A DNA stretch of 7,391 nt from Bryobacterales bacterium. Its GTDB lineage: Bacteria > Acidobacteriota > Terriglobia > Bryobacterales > Bryobacteraceae. The stretch's first letter is position 1; every line of letters starts with the position of its first letter. The notes below the pieces were generated by a model. It saw only the letters and a program-made list of their open reading frames with translations. It was not told the origin of the DNA and did not search any database. Below, in pieces: positions 1 through 5,430 of the stretch. The stretch lies in assembly GCA_003142355.1 (NCBI GenBank), contig PLMF01000045.1:1995-9385 (forward strand), in the 5' to 3' direction. Position numbers and translations under genes: made by a program.

Positions 1-96
1 TACGTGTGGGAAGGGTTCTGAGGGGGAGGCGGTTGGCTTTCGCTTGACGGGGCGGGTGGGACGAGCAGGCCCCGCAGCCAGGTGTACATCAACACC

Positions 97-474
97 CTAC
101 TGCTCGACCAGTTCGACGCGGCGGTTCTTGGCTTGGCCGTTCTCAGTGTCGTTGGAACCGACGGGCGCGAGCGGGCCGCATCCCTGGGCGACCACGCGCG
201 CGGCCACGACACCATACTTCGTGCTCAGGGCTGCGACGACCGCGTCGGCGCGGCGCTTGGAGAGATCCATGTTCGAGGCGAGGGAGCCGACGTTGTCGGT
301 ATGACCGACGACGAAGAGTTTGAGCGCGGGCGTCTGCTGGAGGAGATTCGCGATCTCCTTGAGCGCGGCGTCGGACTCGGGCTTGACGACGGCCTTGGCG
401 GTGTCGAAGTAGATCCCATAGACGGCGGCGTGGCCACTACGGGTGATGTCGCCGCCGAGCGCCGCGGCGTCCAC
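97..474 (-). CDS. OmpA-family C-terminal domain protein, 5'-truncated (probable pseudogene)
   Basis: The frame encodes an OmpA-like peptidoglycan-binding domain, which in intact proteins anchors the outer membrane to the cell wall by binding diaminopimelate. Visible marks are GIYFDTAKAVVKPES at the domain start, VVGHTDNVGS, the NMDLSKRRADAVVAAL helix with the expected Asp (in HTD) and Arg (in SKRRA), and the ending NRRVELVEQ. The domain is complete at its C-terminus and stops at 97-99. Recognisable sequence begins only around 475-480, at VDAAALGGDI. The frame stays open upstream to an ATG at 753, but that extension is repeat sequence with no signal peptide, so a normal N-terminal region (signal peptide and any barrel or linker) is absent. 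The GTG at 474 is an arbitrary start inside the homologous part, with no clear ribosome binding site. I see a 5'-truncated gene. A cytoplasmic single-domain product is possible but would be functionally odd. Confidence 0.75.
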   Translation of the reverse strand: MDAAALGGDITRSGHAAVYGIYFDTAKAVVKPESDAALKEIANLLQQTPALKLFVVGHTDNVGSLASNMDLSKRRADAVVAALSTKYGVVAARVVAQGCGPLAPVGSNDTENGQAKNRRVELVEQ

Positions 475-517
475 GGTGACGAGTCCGCCCTCCCTTTGCC
501 GTACTGTCCGAAAATGG

Positions 518-646
518 GATCGGCTCGTTCCGCACCGGTGGCCCAGGCCATCTTGCCGCGCGCCCCACCCCCGCGGATTGGCTTCGTTTCGCATCCCCGG
601 ATTGCCGTTGCCCCCGCACACCTGCCGATTGGCTTCGTTCCGCACC
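518..646. repeat. Three copies of a ~20-nt interspersed repeat
   Basis: Three near-identical units lie at 518-536, 576-595 and 627-646. The plus-strand form of the third is gattggcttcgttccgcacc. The second differs from it at two positions, and the first has one substitution and one deleted base. Start-to-start spacing is 58 and 51 nt. A further half unit (cggattgcc) lies near 598-606. On the minus strand the unit is readable in all three frames, giving NEAN, TKPI and RSQS peptides, so it is a DNA-level repeat and not protein-level conservation. It sits exactly where the OmpA homology ends and the recombinase remnant begins. The spacing is too irregular and the spacers too unequal for a CRISPR array. 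Confidence 0.7.
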
Positions 647-658
647 AGCCCCCTCCGT

Positions 659-805
659 GTGCGCCCAATCACGCAGCCTCTCGTACCGACAGCGCACGGA
701 GGCGCGGCCGATCTGCAGGCGGCGGGCGATCTCGGCTTTGCTGATGCCAGCACGGTGCAGTGCCCGCACTTCGTTGGCCTTGGTCGCCGAGTAGTCCTTT
801 CCGGC
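659..805 (-). pseudogene. Remnant of a serine recombinase (resolvase) C-terminal helix-turn-helix
   Basis: The minus-strand frame after the TAA at 806-808 reads SATKANEVRALHRAG, then ISKAEIARRLQIGRASV, and runs on to about 659. The KAxEIARRLxIGRASV pattern is typical of the DNA-binding helix-turn-helix at the C-terminus of small serine recombinases (resolvase/invertase family), where it normally ends in GRASVYR close to the stop codon. The catalytic domain with its nucleophilic serine is missing: the upstream frame is closed by a stop at once, and no recombinase sequence is evident further up. After GRASVR (about 692) the reading continues into sequence merging with the repeat cluster. This is best read as the leftover end of a former mobile element. 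A stand-alone HTH peptide is less likely because no start with a ribosome binding site is seen. Confidence 0.6.
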
Positions 806-996
806 TTAGCTCACCAAGTTCGAAAGCCAGATCCGGCCGACCGGGTCCCTATACGCCAAGCCAGTTTTCACCCCGCTTGAATGAGGTAGCGAAGATTAGA
901 GCCGAGCGAGCAACGTCGCGAGCCGCCGCTCCTTGGTTTCCGGTCGAGCGCGTCCATAATCTCGGTATAGGCTCGCCCGGTTTGTCGATACGAGCT
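806..996. other. Intergenic, probably decayed sequence
   Basis: No intact gene is evident. On the minus strand a short frame ending at the TAA at 896-898 reads RPETKERRLATLLARL. It resembles the amphipathic C-terminal helix of some small conserved proteins (YdeI-type tails have a similar PETRxRR pattern), but the match is too short to assign. No hairpin followed by a T-tract is seen after the PEP-CTERM gene, which ends at 997, so its terminator is not identifiable. Confidence 0.35.
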
Positions 997-1575
997 TCAC
1001 CCCGCGACGCGCCGCCGAATCAGGAAAAGCGCGATTCCCGCTGCGAGAAGCCCCAGCGTCCCGGGTTCCGGCACTGAACCGACAGTCGTCGCGGTGAACG
1101 TCGCTGGATGGCCCTCATTATTTAAGCTACTGCTCAGGATGAATGCGCCCATCGACGTGGAAAAACCTAGGCCTGAATTGCCCGAGGACTCTCCGAGGAG
1201 CGGGCCGATCGCCGTGCTCAAGTCGTAGGTGCTGAAGGCGGAATTGGTGTCAAACATCACGGATCGATCCGTCGTTTCGTCGCTAATCCCGGCACATGGG
1301 CAACCTTGACTGACGACAGCCTGCATTGTGTCGGTGAAGGTGGCCGTGCCGAGGCCAGCGACCGTGACGGTCGCCGGGCCGATATCGAAAAATACACCGG
1401 AGCCGCCGGTAATCGTGCTGGTGTCGGTGGTCAAAACAATCGTCACCAGCACATCGTTGAACGCCTTTCCTCCCAAACTGCCGATCCCGGTCTGCGTTTC
1501 CGTGAAGGTGATGGGGCCTGCGCTCGCAGCGGCGCAGCACAAAGTTGTCAAAATCGCTCTTTTGATCCAGTTCAT
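997..1575 (-). CDS. PEP-CTERM sorting domain-containing secreted protein
   Basis: This 192-residue exported protein has a signal peptide at residues 1-19 (NWIKR followed by a hydrophobic stretch ending ASA, with cleavage likely before Gly20). The middle, about 20-165, is rich in Thr, Ser and Gly with alternating hydrophobics, as in beta-rich surface proteins. The sorting signal is VPEP at 168-171, a hydrophobic segment at 172-186, then an Arg cluster (RRR, 187-189). In bacteria with exosortase, such tails are recognised and cleaved so the protein is released or anchored during export to the surface; no exosortase lies in this window. A CPC motif at residues 92-94 could form a disulfide or bind metal. 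The ATG at 1575 was chosen because GGAGG lies 4 nt upstream and the signal peptide starts there. The longer frame up to 1698 has a poor N-terminus. The passenger domain is not recognised, so its specific function is unknown. Confidence 0.88.
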   Translation of the reverse strand: MNWIKRAILTTLCCAAASAGPITFTETQTGIGSLGGKAFNDVLVTIVLTTDTSTITGGSGVFFDIGPATVTVAGLGTATFTDTMQAVVSQGCPCAGISDETTDRSVMFDTNSAFSTYDLSTAIGPLLGESSGNSGLGFSTSMGAFILSSSLNNEGHPATFTATTVGSVPEPGTLGLLAAGIALFLIRRRVAG

Positions 1576-1579
1576 TATT

Positions 1580-1584
1580 CCTCC
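1580..1584 (-). promoter_or_regulatory. Ribosome binding site of the PEP-CTERM gene
   Basis: GGAGG on the minus strand is separated by AATA from the ATG at 1575. It decides the start over the upstream in-frame ATG at 1698, which lacks a comparable site. Confidence 0.7.
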
Positions 1585-1602
1585 AAAAAACAGTACCCTA
1601 AA

Positions 1603-1631
1603 ATGGTAGATTAACCAGTACTTTGTGTCAC
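1603..1631 (-). promoter_or_regulatory. Candidate sigma-70-type promoter of the PEP-CTERM gene
   Basis: On the minus strand a -35 box GTGACA (1631-1626, 5 of 6 matches to TTGACA) is followed by exactly 17 nt and a -10 box TACCAT (1608-1603, 4 of 6 matches to TATAAT). Transcription would start near 1596, giving a leader of about 20 nt that contains the GGAGG. The region is AT-rich against a GC-rich background. A direct repeat CAGTAC (1591-1596 and 1616-1621, plus-strand reading) brackets the -10 box and could be a regulator site. This is predicted from consensus only. Confidence 0.45.
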
Positions 1632-1696
1632 GCAGCGATGCCGCAGCGGCCGCAGCGCCAGCGATTCCGCAAACCGAGGGTCGGTCCACAGCAGCC

Positions 1697-1771
1697 ATGC
1701 GTCAGGCCCGCTACGAGATCGTCGAGGATGACGGGGCGTTCTATGGCGATATTCCTGCCATCCCGGGCGTC
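1697..1771 (+). pseudogene. 5' stub of a HicB-family antitoxin
   Basis: The reading from the ATG at 1697 gives MRQARYEIVEDDGAFYGDIP and then AIPGV. This matches the start of small HicB/UPF0150-type antitoxins, whose beta strands run YEIxEDDGxFYGxIPxxPGV and normally continue with WANAxTLExCRxELxEVLEDW for a total of about 65-75 residues. Here the family pattern stops after PGV at 1771. The frame then runs through unrelated sequence, on the antisense of a signal-peptide reading frame, to a TGA at 1847-1849. The helical part of the partially degraded RNase H-like fold is missing, and no HicA toxin with its dsRNA-binding-like fold is seen nearby, so this is a broken antitoxin gene. The upstream sequence shows no convincing ribosome binding site. 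Confidence 0.6.
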
Positions 1772-1857
1772 ATGCCGCCCGGCAAGAGCGTGCCGGCATA
1801 CAGCGGCGTGGATGCCAGCCCGGCACAGGCGGCGAGCAAAAGAACCTGATTGCGCAT
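1741..1857 (-). CDS. 38-residue signal-peptide reading frame, probable 5' stub of a secreted protein
   Basis: A short frame starts at ATG 1857 and stops at TAG 1743-1741. It reads MRNQVLLLAACAGLASTPLY, then AGTLLPGGMTPGMAGISP. The first 21 residues form a signal peptide: a basic residue, a hydrophobic core, and an LYA cleavage site before Gly22. LAAC at 8-11 resembles a lipobox, but the preceding hydrophobic run is very short for a lipoprotein. The Shine-Dalgarno sequence AAAGGAGG ends 5 nt before the ATG, the best in the window, so translation start is credible. Only about 17 mature residues follow before the stop. The last ones are antisense to the HicB stub, so the natural gene was probably cut near 1772 when the two pieces were joined. 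A genuine tiny secreted peptide cannot be excluded. Confidence 0.5.
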   Translation of the reverse strand: MRNQVLLLAACAGLASTPLYAGTLLPGGMTPGMAGISP

Positions 1858-1862
1858 TTAGG

Positions 1863-1870
1863 CCTCCTTT
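1863..1870 (-). promoter_or_regulatory. Strong ribosome binding site AAAGGAGG
   Basis: The minus-strand AAAGGAGG is a near-perfect complement of the 16S rRNA 3' end. It stands 5 nt before the ATG at 1857 and is the main evidence that the 38-codon frame is, or was, a real gene start. Confidence 0.6.
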
Positions 1871-1924
1871 AGAGAAACGCGGCAACGCTGGGAACTCTCC
1901 ATCACGCCGGGTGCTGAATCTTAA

Positions 1925-1930
1925 TACAAT
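1925..1930 (+). promoter_or_regulatory. Candidate -10 box upstream of the sigma factor gene
   Basis: TACAAT differs from TATAAT at one position and lies 15 nt before the ATG at 1946, inside a locally AT-rich patch. It would give a very short leader (about 9 nt), consistent with the lack of a clear Shine-Dalgarno sequence. No good -35 hexamer is found 16-18 nt upstream, so the promoter may be activator-dependent or recognised by another sigma factor. Confidence 0.3.
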
Positions 1931-1945
1931 AGTCTTGGATCCGAT

Positions 1946-2500
1946 ATGGAAAGACCCGAGCCGGACCTTTCGATCCAAAGGCGGGCGGAATTGGACAACA
2001 TGATGCCCGTCCTTTACGCTGAGCTCCGGCGACTGGCCAGGTCCTGTATGCACCGTGAGGCCAGCGGGCATACCCTCCAACCTACGGCCCTGGTTCACGA
2101 AGCCTACTTGCGGCTGCGCGGACAGGAGTGCGTCGATTGGAATAACCGCGCGCAGTTTCTGGGGATCGCGGCGCGAACTATGCGGCGCGTTCTGCTGGAT
2201 CATTGGTCCCGGCGTCAGGCCCTCAAACGGCGGGAAGACGGGCCTCGCGTGGCACTGGAAGATGCCTGGCGGATCACCGGTGGCGCCTGCGTGGATTTCA
2301 TCGACTTGGAACGGGCGCTGGTTGCGCTGTCCGCCCTCGATTCGCAGCAGGCTGAAGTCGTGGAGCTGCGCTTTTTCGGCGGCCTGACCATCGAGGAGAC
2401 CGCCGAGGTACTGCACGTCTCCACAGCCACCGTGGAGCGGGAATGGTCCACAGCCCGCCTCTGGCTGGCCCGGCGCCTGGATGGTCGGGAGCAAGGGTGA
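1946..2500 (+). CDS. ECF-type RNA polymerase sigma factor (TIGR02999-like)
   Basis: This 184-residue sigma factor would direct RNA polymerase to a specific promoter set. Region 2 covers about residues 20-95: PVLYAELRRLA, GHTLQPTALVHEAYLRLRG, RAQFLGIAARTMRRVLLDH. Region 4 covers about 122-178, with LDSQQAEVVELRFFGGLTIE, ETAEVLHVSTATVEREW as the -35-binding helix-turn-helix, then ARLWLARRL. This pattern matches the sigma-70-like family common in Acidobacteriota and Planctomycetota, typically beside Pkn-type kinases. Region 2.2 lacks the acidic DAED-type motif of most ECF factors and has Q45-P46-T47-A48 there. No anti-sigma gene is present; the linked kinase overlaps the 3' end by 4 nt and is the likely regulator. 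An in-frame TAA lies shortly upstream (1922-1924), so the ATG at 1946 is the best start, although its ribosome binding site is weak. The N-terminus is slightly shorter than usual but includes the core of region 2. Confidence 0.92.
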   Translation: MERPEPDLSIQRRAELDNMMPVLYAELRRLARSCMHREASGHTLQPTALVHEAYLRLRGQECVDWNNRAQFLGIAARTMRRVLLDHWSRRQALKRREDGPRVALEDAWRITGGACVDFIDLERALVALSALDSQQAEVVELRFFGGLTIEETAEVLHVSTATVEREWSTARLWLARRLDGREQG

Positions 2501-5001
2501 CCTCCCTTTCCTGGGCGCGCGTAAAACCCGTGCTCGAAAAAGCTCTGTCGGCGCCTGCCGAGGATCGCGCCGGAGTTGTCGAGGCCGCGTGCCAAGGCGA
2601 CGCAGATCTCCGCCGCGAAGTCGAGGAATACTTGCGCTACGAGACTTGCGCCCAAGGCTTGCTTCCGCTGACCGAATGGAGCTCGTCGGTAGCTGCGGAA
2701 GAGGAACCGCCGCCCTCGCACATAGGACCATGGAGAATTCTCCGCGAGATTGGCTGCGGCGGCATGGGCGTAGTATACGTGGCGGAACGCGACGATGGAG
2801 AATACCAGCAGACGGCGGCGCTGAAGCTGGTGCGGGGTAGCCGCCGCACCTCCGGTTTCGTAGAACTCTTCCGCCACGAGCGCCAGACTCTGGCTCAACT
2901 GAATCATCCAAATATCGCGCACCTGCTGGATGGGGGGACGACGGCGGCGGGTCAGCCGTACTATGCGATGGAGTACGTCGAGGGAGAGCCGCTCACGGAA
3001 TACTGCCGCAATCTGGCGCTCTCCGTGCCCAGCCGTATTCGACTTTTTCTCCACGTTTGCGATGCCGTCAGCCATGCCCACCGGCATCTCTTCATCCATC
3101 GCGACCTCAAGCCGGGCAATATTCTGGTGACTGCCGGCGGCGAGCCGAAGCTGCTCGACTTCGGTCTGGCCAAGGTGCTCGATCCGGTGCGCGAATCCGA
3201 CCCTACCGCGTCCGCAATTCCGCTCCTGACTCCAGCCTATGCCAGCCCGGAACAGATACGAGGCGAGCCTCTTACTACCGCATCGGATGTGTACTCGCTG
3301 GGAGTGATTCTCTACGAGCTCGTCGCGGGGGCCTTACCATACAAGGTACAGGGGCAGGGCCCGTTTCAGACCTGGACGGCGGTCTGTGAAGAGGTTCCGG
3401 CATCGCCCAGCGCGGCTGCGCCGGTTCACGGGCGGTACCAGAATGCGCCGGATCTCGACAGCATCGTACTGAAGGCGCTTCGGAAAGAACCGGAGCAGCG
3501 CTATGCCAGCGTGGACGCGTTGGCAAGCGATCTCGAATTCTATCTGGCAGGCATGCCGGTCAGCGCCCGTCAGGGAAGCGCTCTCTACCACCTGCGGCGG
3601 TTTGTCTCGCGGCGCAGATGGGCCGTGCTAGTCGCCACCGCGGCATTGGCGGGAACGTGCATATCGCTTGGTGCGATCTTCTGGGAGCAGCGCCAGGCCG
3701 CGCTTCGGTTTCAGGAACTGCGGCGTTTTGCACACGCGGTGGTGTTTGAGCTTCACGATTCCATCGAACAGCTTCCCGGTTCCACCGCCGCCCGCAAGTT
3801 GCTGGTCGAGCGATCCCTCGAATATCTGCGCAGCCTGGAAGCATCGAGCGGGAAGGACCTGACTCTGAAATGGGAACTGGCCGAGGCATACAAGCGCATC
3901 GGCGACGCACAGGGGAACCCGGAAGCAGCCAACCTGGGGGACAGCGCCGGGGCTCTGGATAGCTATGCCCGTGCGCGAGGGCTACTGCATCAGATCACCG
4001 CGGCCGACAGAGGCAATGTGACCGCCCTCAAGACGCTGGCCGCGCTCGACCGCGCCGGCGCAGGCATCCTGTCGGCAAGCGGGAGGCAGCGTGAATCGCT
4101 CGATCTGCTGCGGGATGCCGTGGATGCCTTGCGGCAGATCGCGCTGCGCAGTCCAACGCCTGAAATTCGGAAGGCCCTCGCACTGAGCCACTATAACCTG
4201 GCACTCAGCTTGAACCAAATTCAGGATTGGCCTGCGGCAACGCGCGAGTGGCAGACGACACTCGGGCTTTTTGAAGATATCGCACGTGCGCAGCCGGGCA
4301 ATGCCAACGATAGGCGCAACGTGGCGCTCAGCCACAAGCGCCTGGCGGCGGTGTATCTCGAACAGCGGCAATATTCCGAAGCCATCGCGCATTACCAAGC
4401 AGCGGAGCAGATCGATCGGGCGCGCTTGTCGGGCGAACCTGAAAACTCCGCGGCGAAGATGGATCTTTCGTTCGATCTGAGCGATCTGGGTTTGGCGATG
4501 CTCGAATCGCATCGCTACTCCGAGGCAGTGGGCCATCTCGAAGGCGCCCTGGCGTTACGACGCGAAGCCGCTGCAGCCGATCCGGACGACTTGCGCGCGC
4601 AGGTAAGTGTGGGCCGCAGCCTGGACCGCCTGGCACGGGCTTACGAGTTGGCGAGCCAACTCGACAGGGCCATCGAAACTTCAAGGGAAGCGGCGAGCAC
4701 CATGGTTGCCGCGCGCCGGCACGACCCGGCGAACAAAGACCATTTGAAGGACGCCGGGCTGACATTCCTACGGCTCGGCTTCCTATGCCGGGCGCGAGCA
4801 GCAGGCCGCAAGGGAGACCTGGCCGCGGCGGATTGGCGCTCCGCGCAGACCGCATTCGAGAGGGCCGCGGCGATGCTGAATGGACTCGATGGCGGCGTGA
4901 ACCTCACAGAAGAGGACCAGCAGCGGATCGGGTCGATGACCGCGGCCCTCGAGGATTGCCGGCGGAGACTATTGCGGGGTCACGGTGGCGGATCCGACTA
5001 G
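2497..5001 (+). CDS. Membrane-anchored serine/threonine protein kinase with TPR repeats
   Basis: This 834-residue protein has a PknB-type kinase domain at about 78-350, which transfers phosphate from ATP to Ser/Thr. It follows an N-terminal leader (WARVKPVLEKAL..., about 6-50) usual in this subfamily. Key residues are the Gly loop IGCGGMGVVY (85-94), Lys110, Glu128, catalytic HRDLKPGN (201-208, Asp203), DFG (221-223) and SPE (250-252, replacing APE). All catalytic residues are present, so it should be active. One membrane helix (about 375-396) follows an Arg-rich stretch, placing the kinase in the cytoplasm and the C-terminal half outside the membrane. TPR-like helices run from about 450 to 800, clearest at 562-600, 608-650 and 658-698, and probably bind a protein or envelope signal. 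The GTG at 2497 was chosen because its GTGA overlaps the sigma stop and a G-rich site precedes it. An in-frame ATG at 2443 lies inside the sigma gene and adds residues unlike the family. Confidence 0.93.
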   Translation: MTSLSWARVKPVLEKALSAPAEDRAGVVEAACQGDADLRREVEEYLRYETCAQGLLPLTEWSSSVAAEEEPPPSHIGPWRILREIGCGGMGVVYVAERDDGEYQQTAALKLVRGSRRTSGFVELFRHERQTLAQLNHPNIAHLLDGGTTAAGQPYYAMEYVEGEPLTEYCRNLALSVPSRIRLFLHVCDAVSHAHRHLFIHRDLKPGNILVTAGGEPKLLDFGLAKVLDPVRESDPTASAIPLLTPAYASPEQIRGEPLTTASDVYSLGVILYELVAGALPYKVQGQGPFQTWTAVCEEVPASPSAAAPVHGRYQNAPDLDSIVLKALRKEPEQRYASVDALASDLEFYLAGMPVSARQGSALYHLRRFVSRRRWAVLVATAALAGTCISLGAIFWEQRQAALRFQELRRFAHAVVFELHDSIEQLPGSTAARKLLVERSLEYLRSLEASSGKDLTLKWELAEAYKRIGDAQGNPEAANLGDSAGALDSYARARGLLHQITAADRGNVTALKTLAALDRAGAGILSASGRQRESLDLLRDAVDALRQIALRSPTPEIRKALALSHYNLALSLNQIQDWPAATREWQTTLGLFEDIARAQPGNANDRRNVALSHKRLAAVYLEQRQYSEAIAHYQAAEQIDRARLSGEPENSAAKMDLSFDLSDLGLAMLESHRYSEAVGHLEGALALRREAAAADPDDLRAQVSVGRSLDRLARAYELASQLDRAIETSREAASTMVAARRHDPANKDHLKDAGLTFLRLGFLCRARAAGRKGDLAAADWRSAQTAFERAAAMLNGLDGGVNLTEEDQQRIGSMTAALEDCRRRLLRGHGGGSD

Positions 5002-5430
5002 GAACTCACGTTGCGCCCCACCGCACCAACACCAGTTCACGCTGCGGTACATCTTCGCGAACTGTGCCAGCGTAAATTGCTCCGCGGCATAGAGGATCAC
5101 GCCAAAGCTGAAGATATGCAAGCTTGCATGACTCGGTCTGTAAGGCTACCCGTAACCAGTAACGCCGGTCGAACGCCCGGCAGGGGCGAGGAGGAACTAC
5201 TATGGCTGCTCAGAGAGCCGTTCGAGATTCCAGTCGGCATGCGGCCCGAATCGGCGCAATCGAGACGTGGCGGCCATTTGGCCGAAAAGTCGCCTCTGGT
5301 GAGATCTGAACTGCACGGGGAGCTCGCGCAATAGCGGATTATACTCCCACCCGCGGGTCGGGGGACAGGGCAGGACGCATCAGGAGGAGGGGGAATTGCG
5401 GGCCTCGCGAGGTTCCAGCAGGGCGACAAG
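5002..5430. other. Intergenic region between convergent genes
   Basis: No convincing gene is seen. A minus-strand frame over about 5010-5145 includes FSFGVILYAAEQFTLAQFAK but has no supported start and no recognisable family. A plus-strand frame from 5011 to 5334 has an unstructured composition and no ribosome binding site. No hairpin with a T-tract is obvious for either flanking gene, although both end here (at 5001 from the left and 5431 from the right). A perfect 14-bp palindrome lies at 5116-5129, and a 10-bp palindrome cctcgcgagg lies near 5403-5412. Confidence 0.5.
5116..5129. repeat. Perfect 14-bp palindrome
   Basis: atgcaagcttgcat reads the same on both strands and is not extended by the flanking bases. 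It is AT-balanced within GC-rich surroundings and lies about 115 nt after the kinase stop. It could be a dimeric regulator site or a short hairpin. It lacks a following T-tract, so it is not a normal intrinsic terminator. Confidence 0.6.

Noticed and set aside
518..646. Possible CRISPR array
   Set aside because: There are only three imperfect units with a deletion in one, spacing is unequal and no cas genes are present.
1628..2911. Long minus-strand frame of 427 codons opposite the sigma factor and the start of the kinase
   Set aside because: It is the antisense of two well-recognised genes, has no known domain and is Arg/Pro/Ser-rich, as expected for GC-rich shadow frames.
2215..3099. Minus-strand frame of 294 codons opposite the sigma/kinase junction
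   Set aside because: It is antisense to clear coding sequence, with no recognisable domain or ribosome binding site.
5010..5145. Minus-strand reading with FSFGVILYAAEQFTLAQFAK
   Set aside because: The SFGVILY string recalls the kinase motif DVYSFGVILYEL, but the flanks do not match a kinase, an upstream stop closes the frame and there is no start.
5011..5334. Plus-strand frame of 107 codons after the kinase gene
   Set aside because: No ribosome binding site or recognisable domain is seen, and the composition is random-looking. It contains the 14-bp palindrome.
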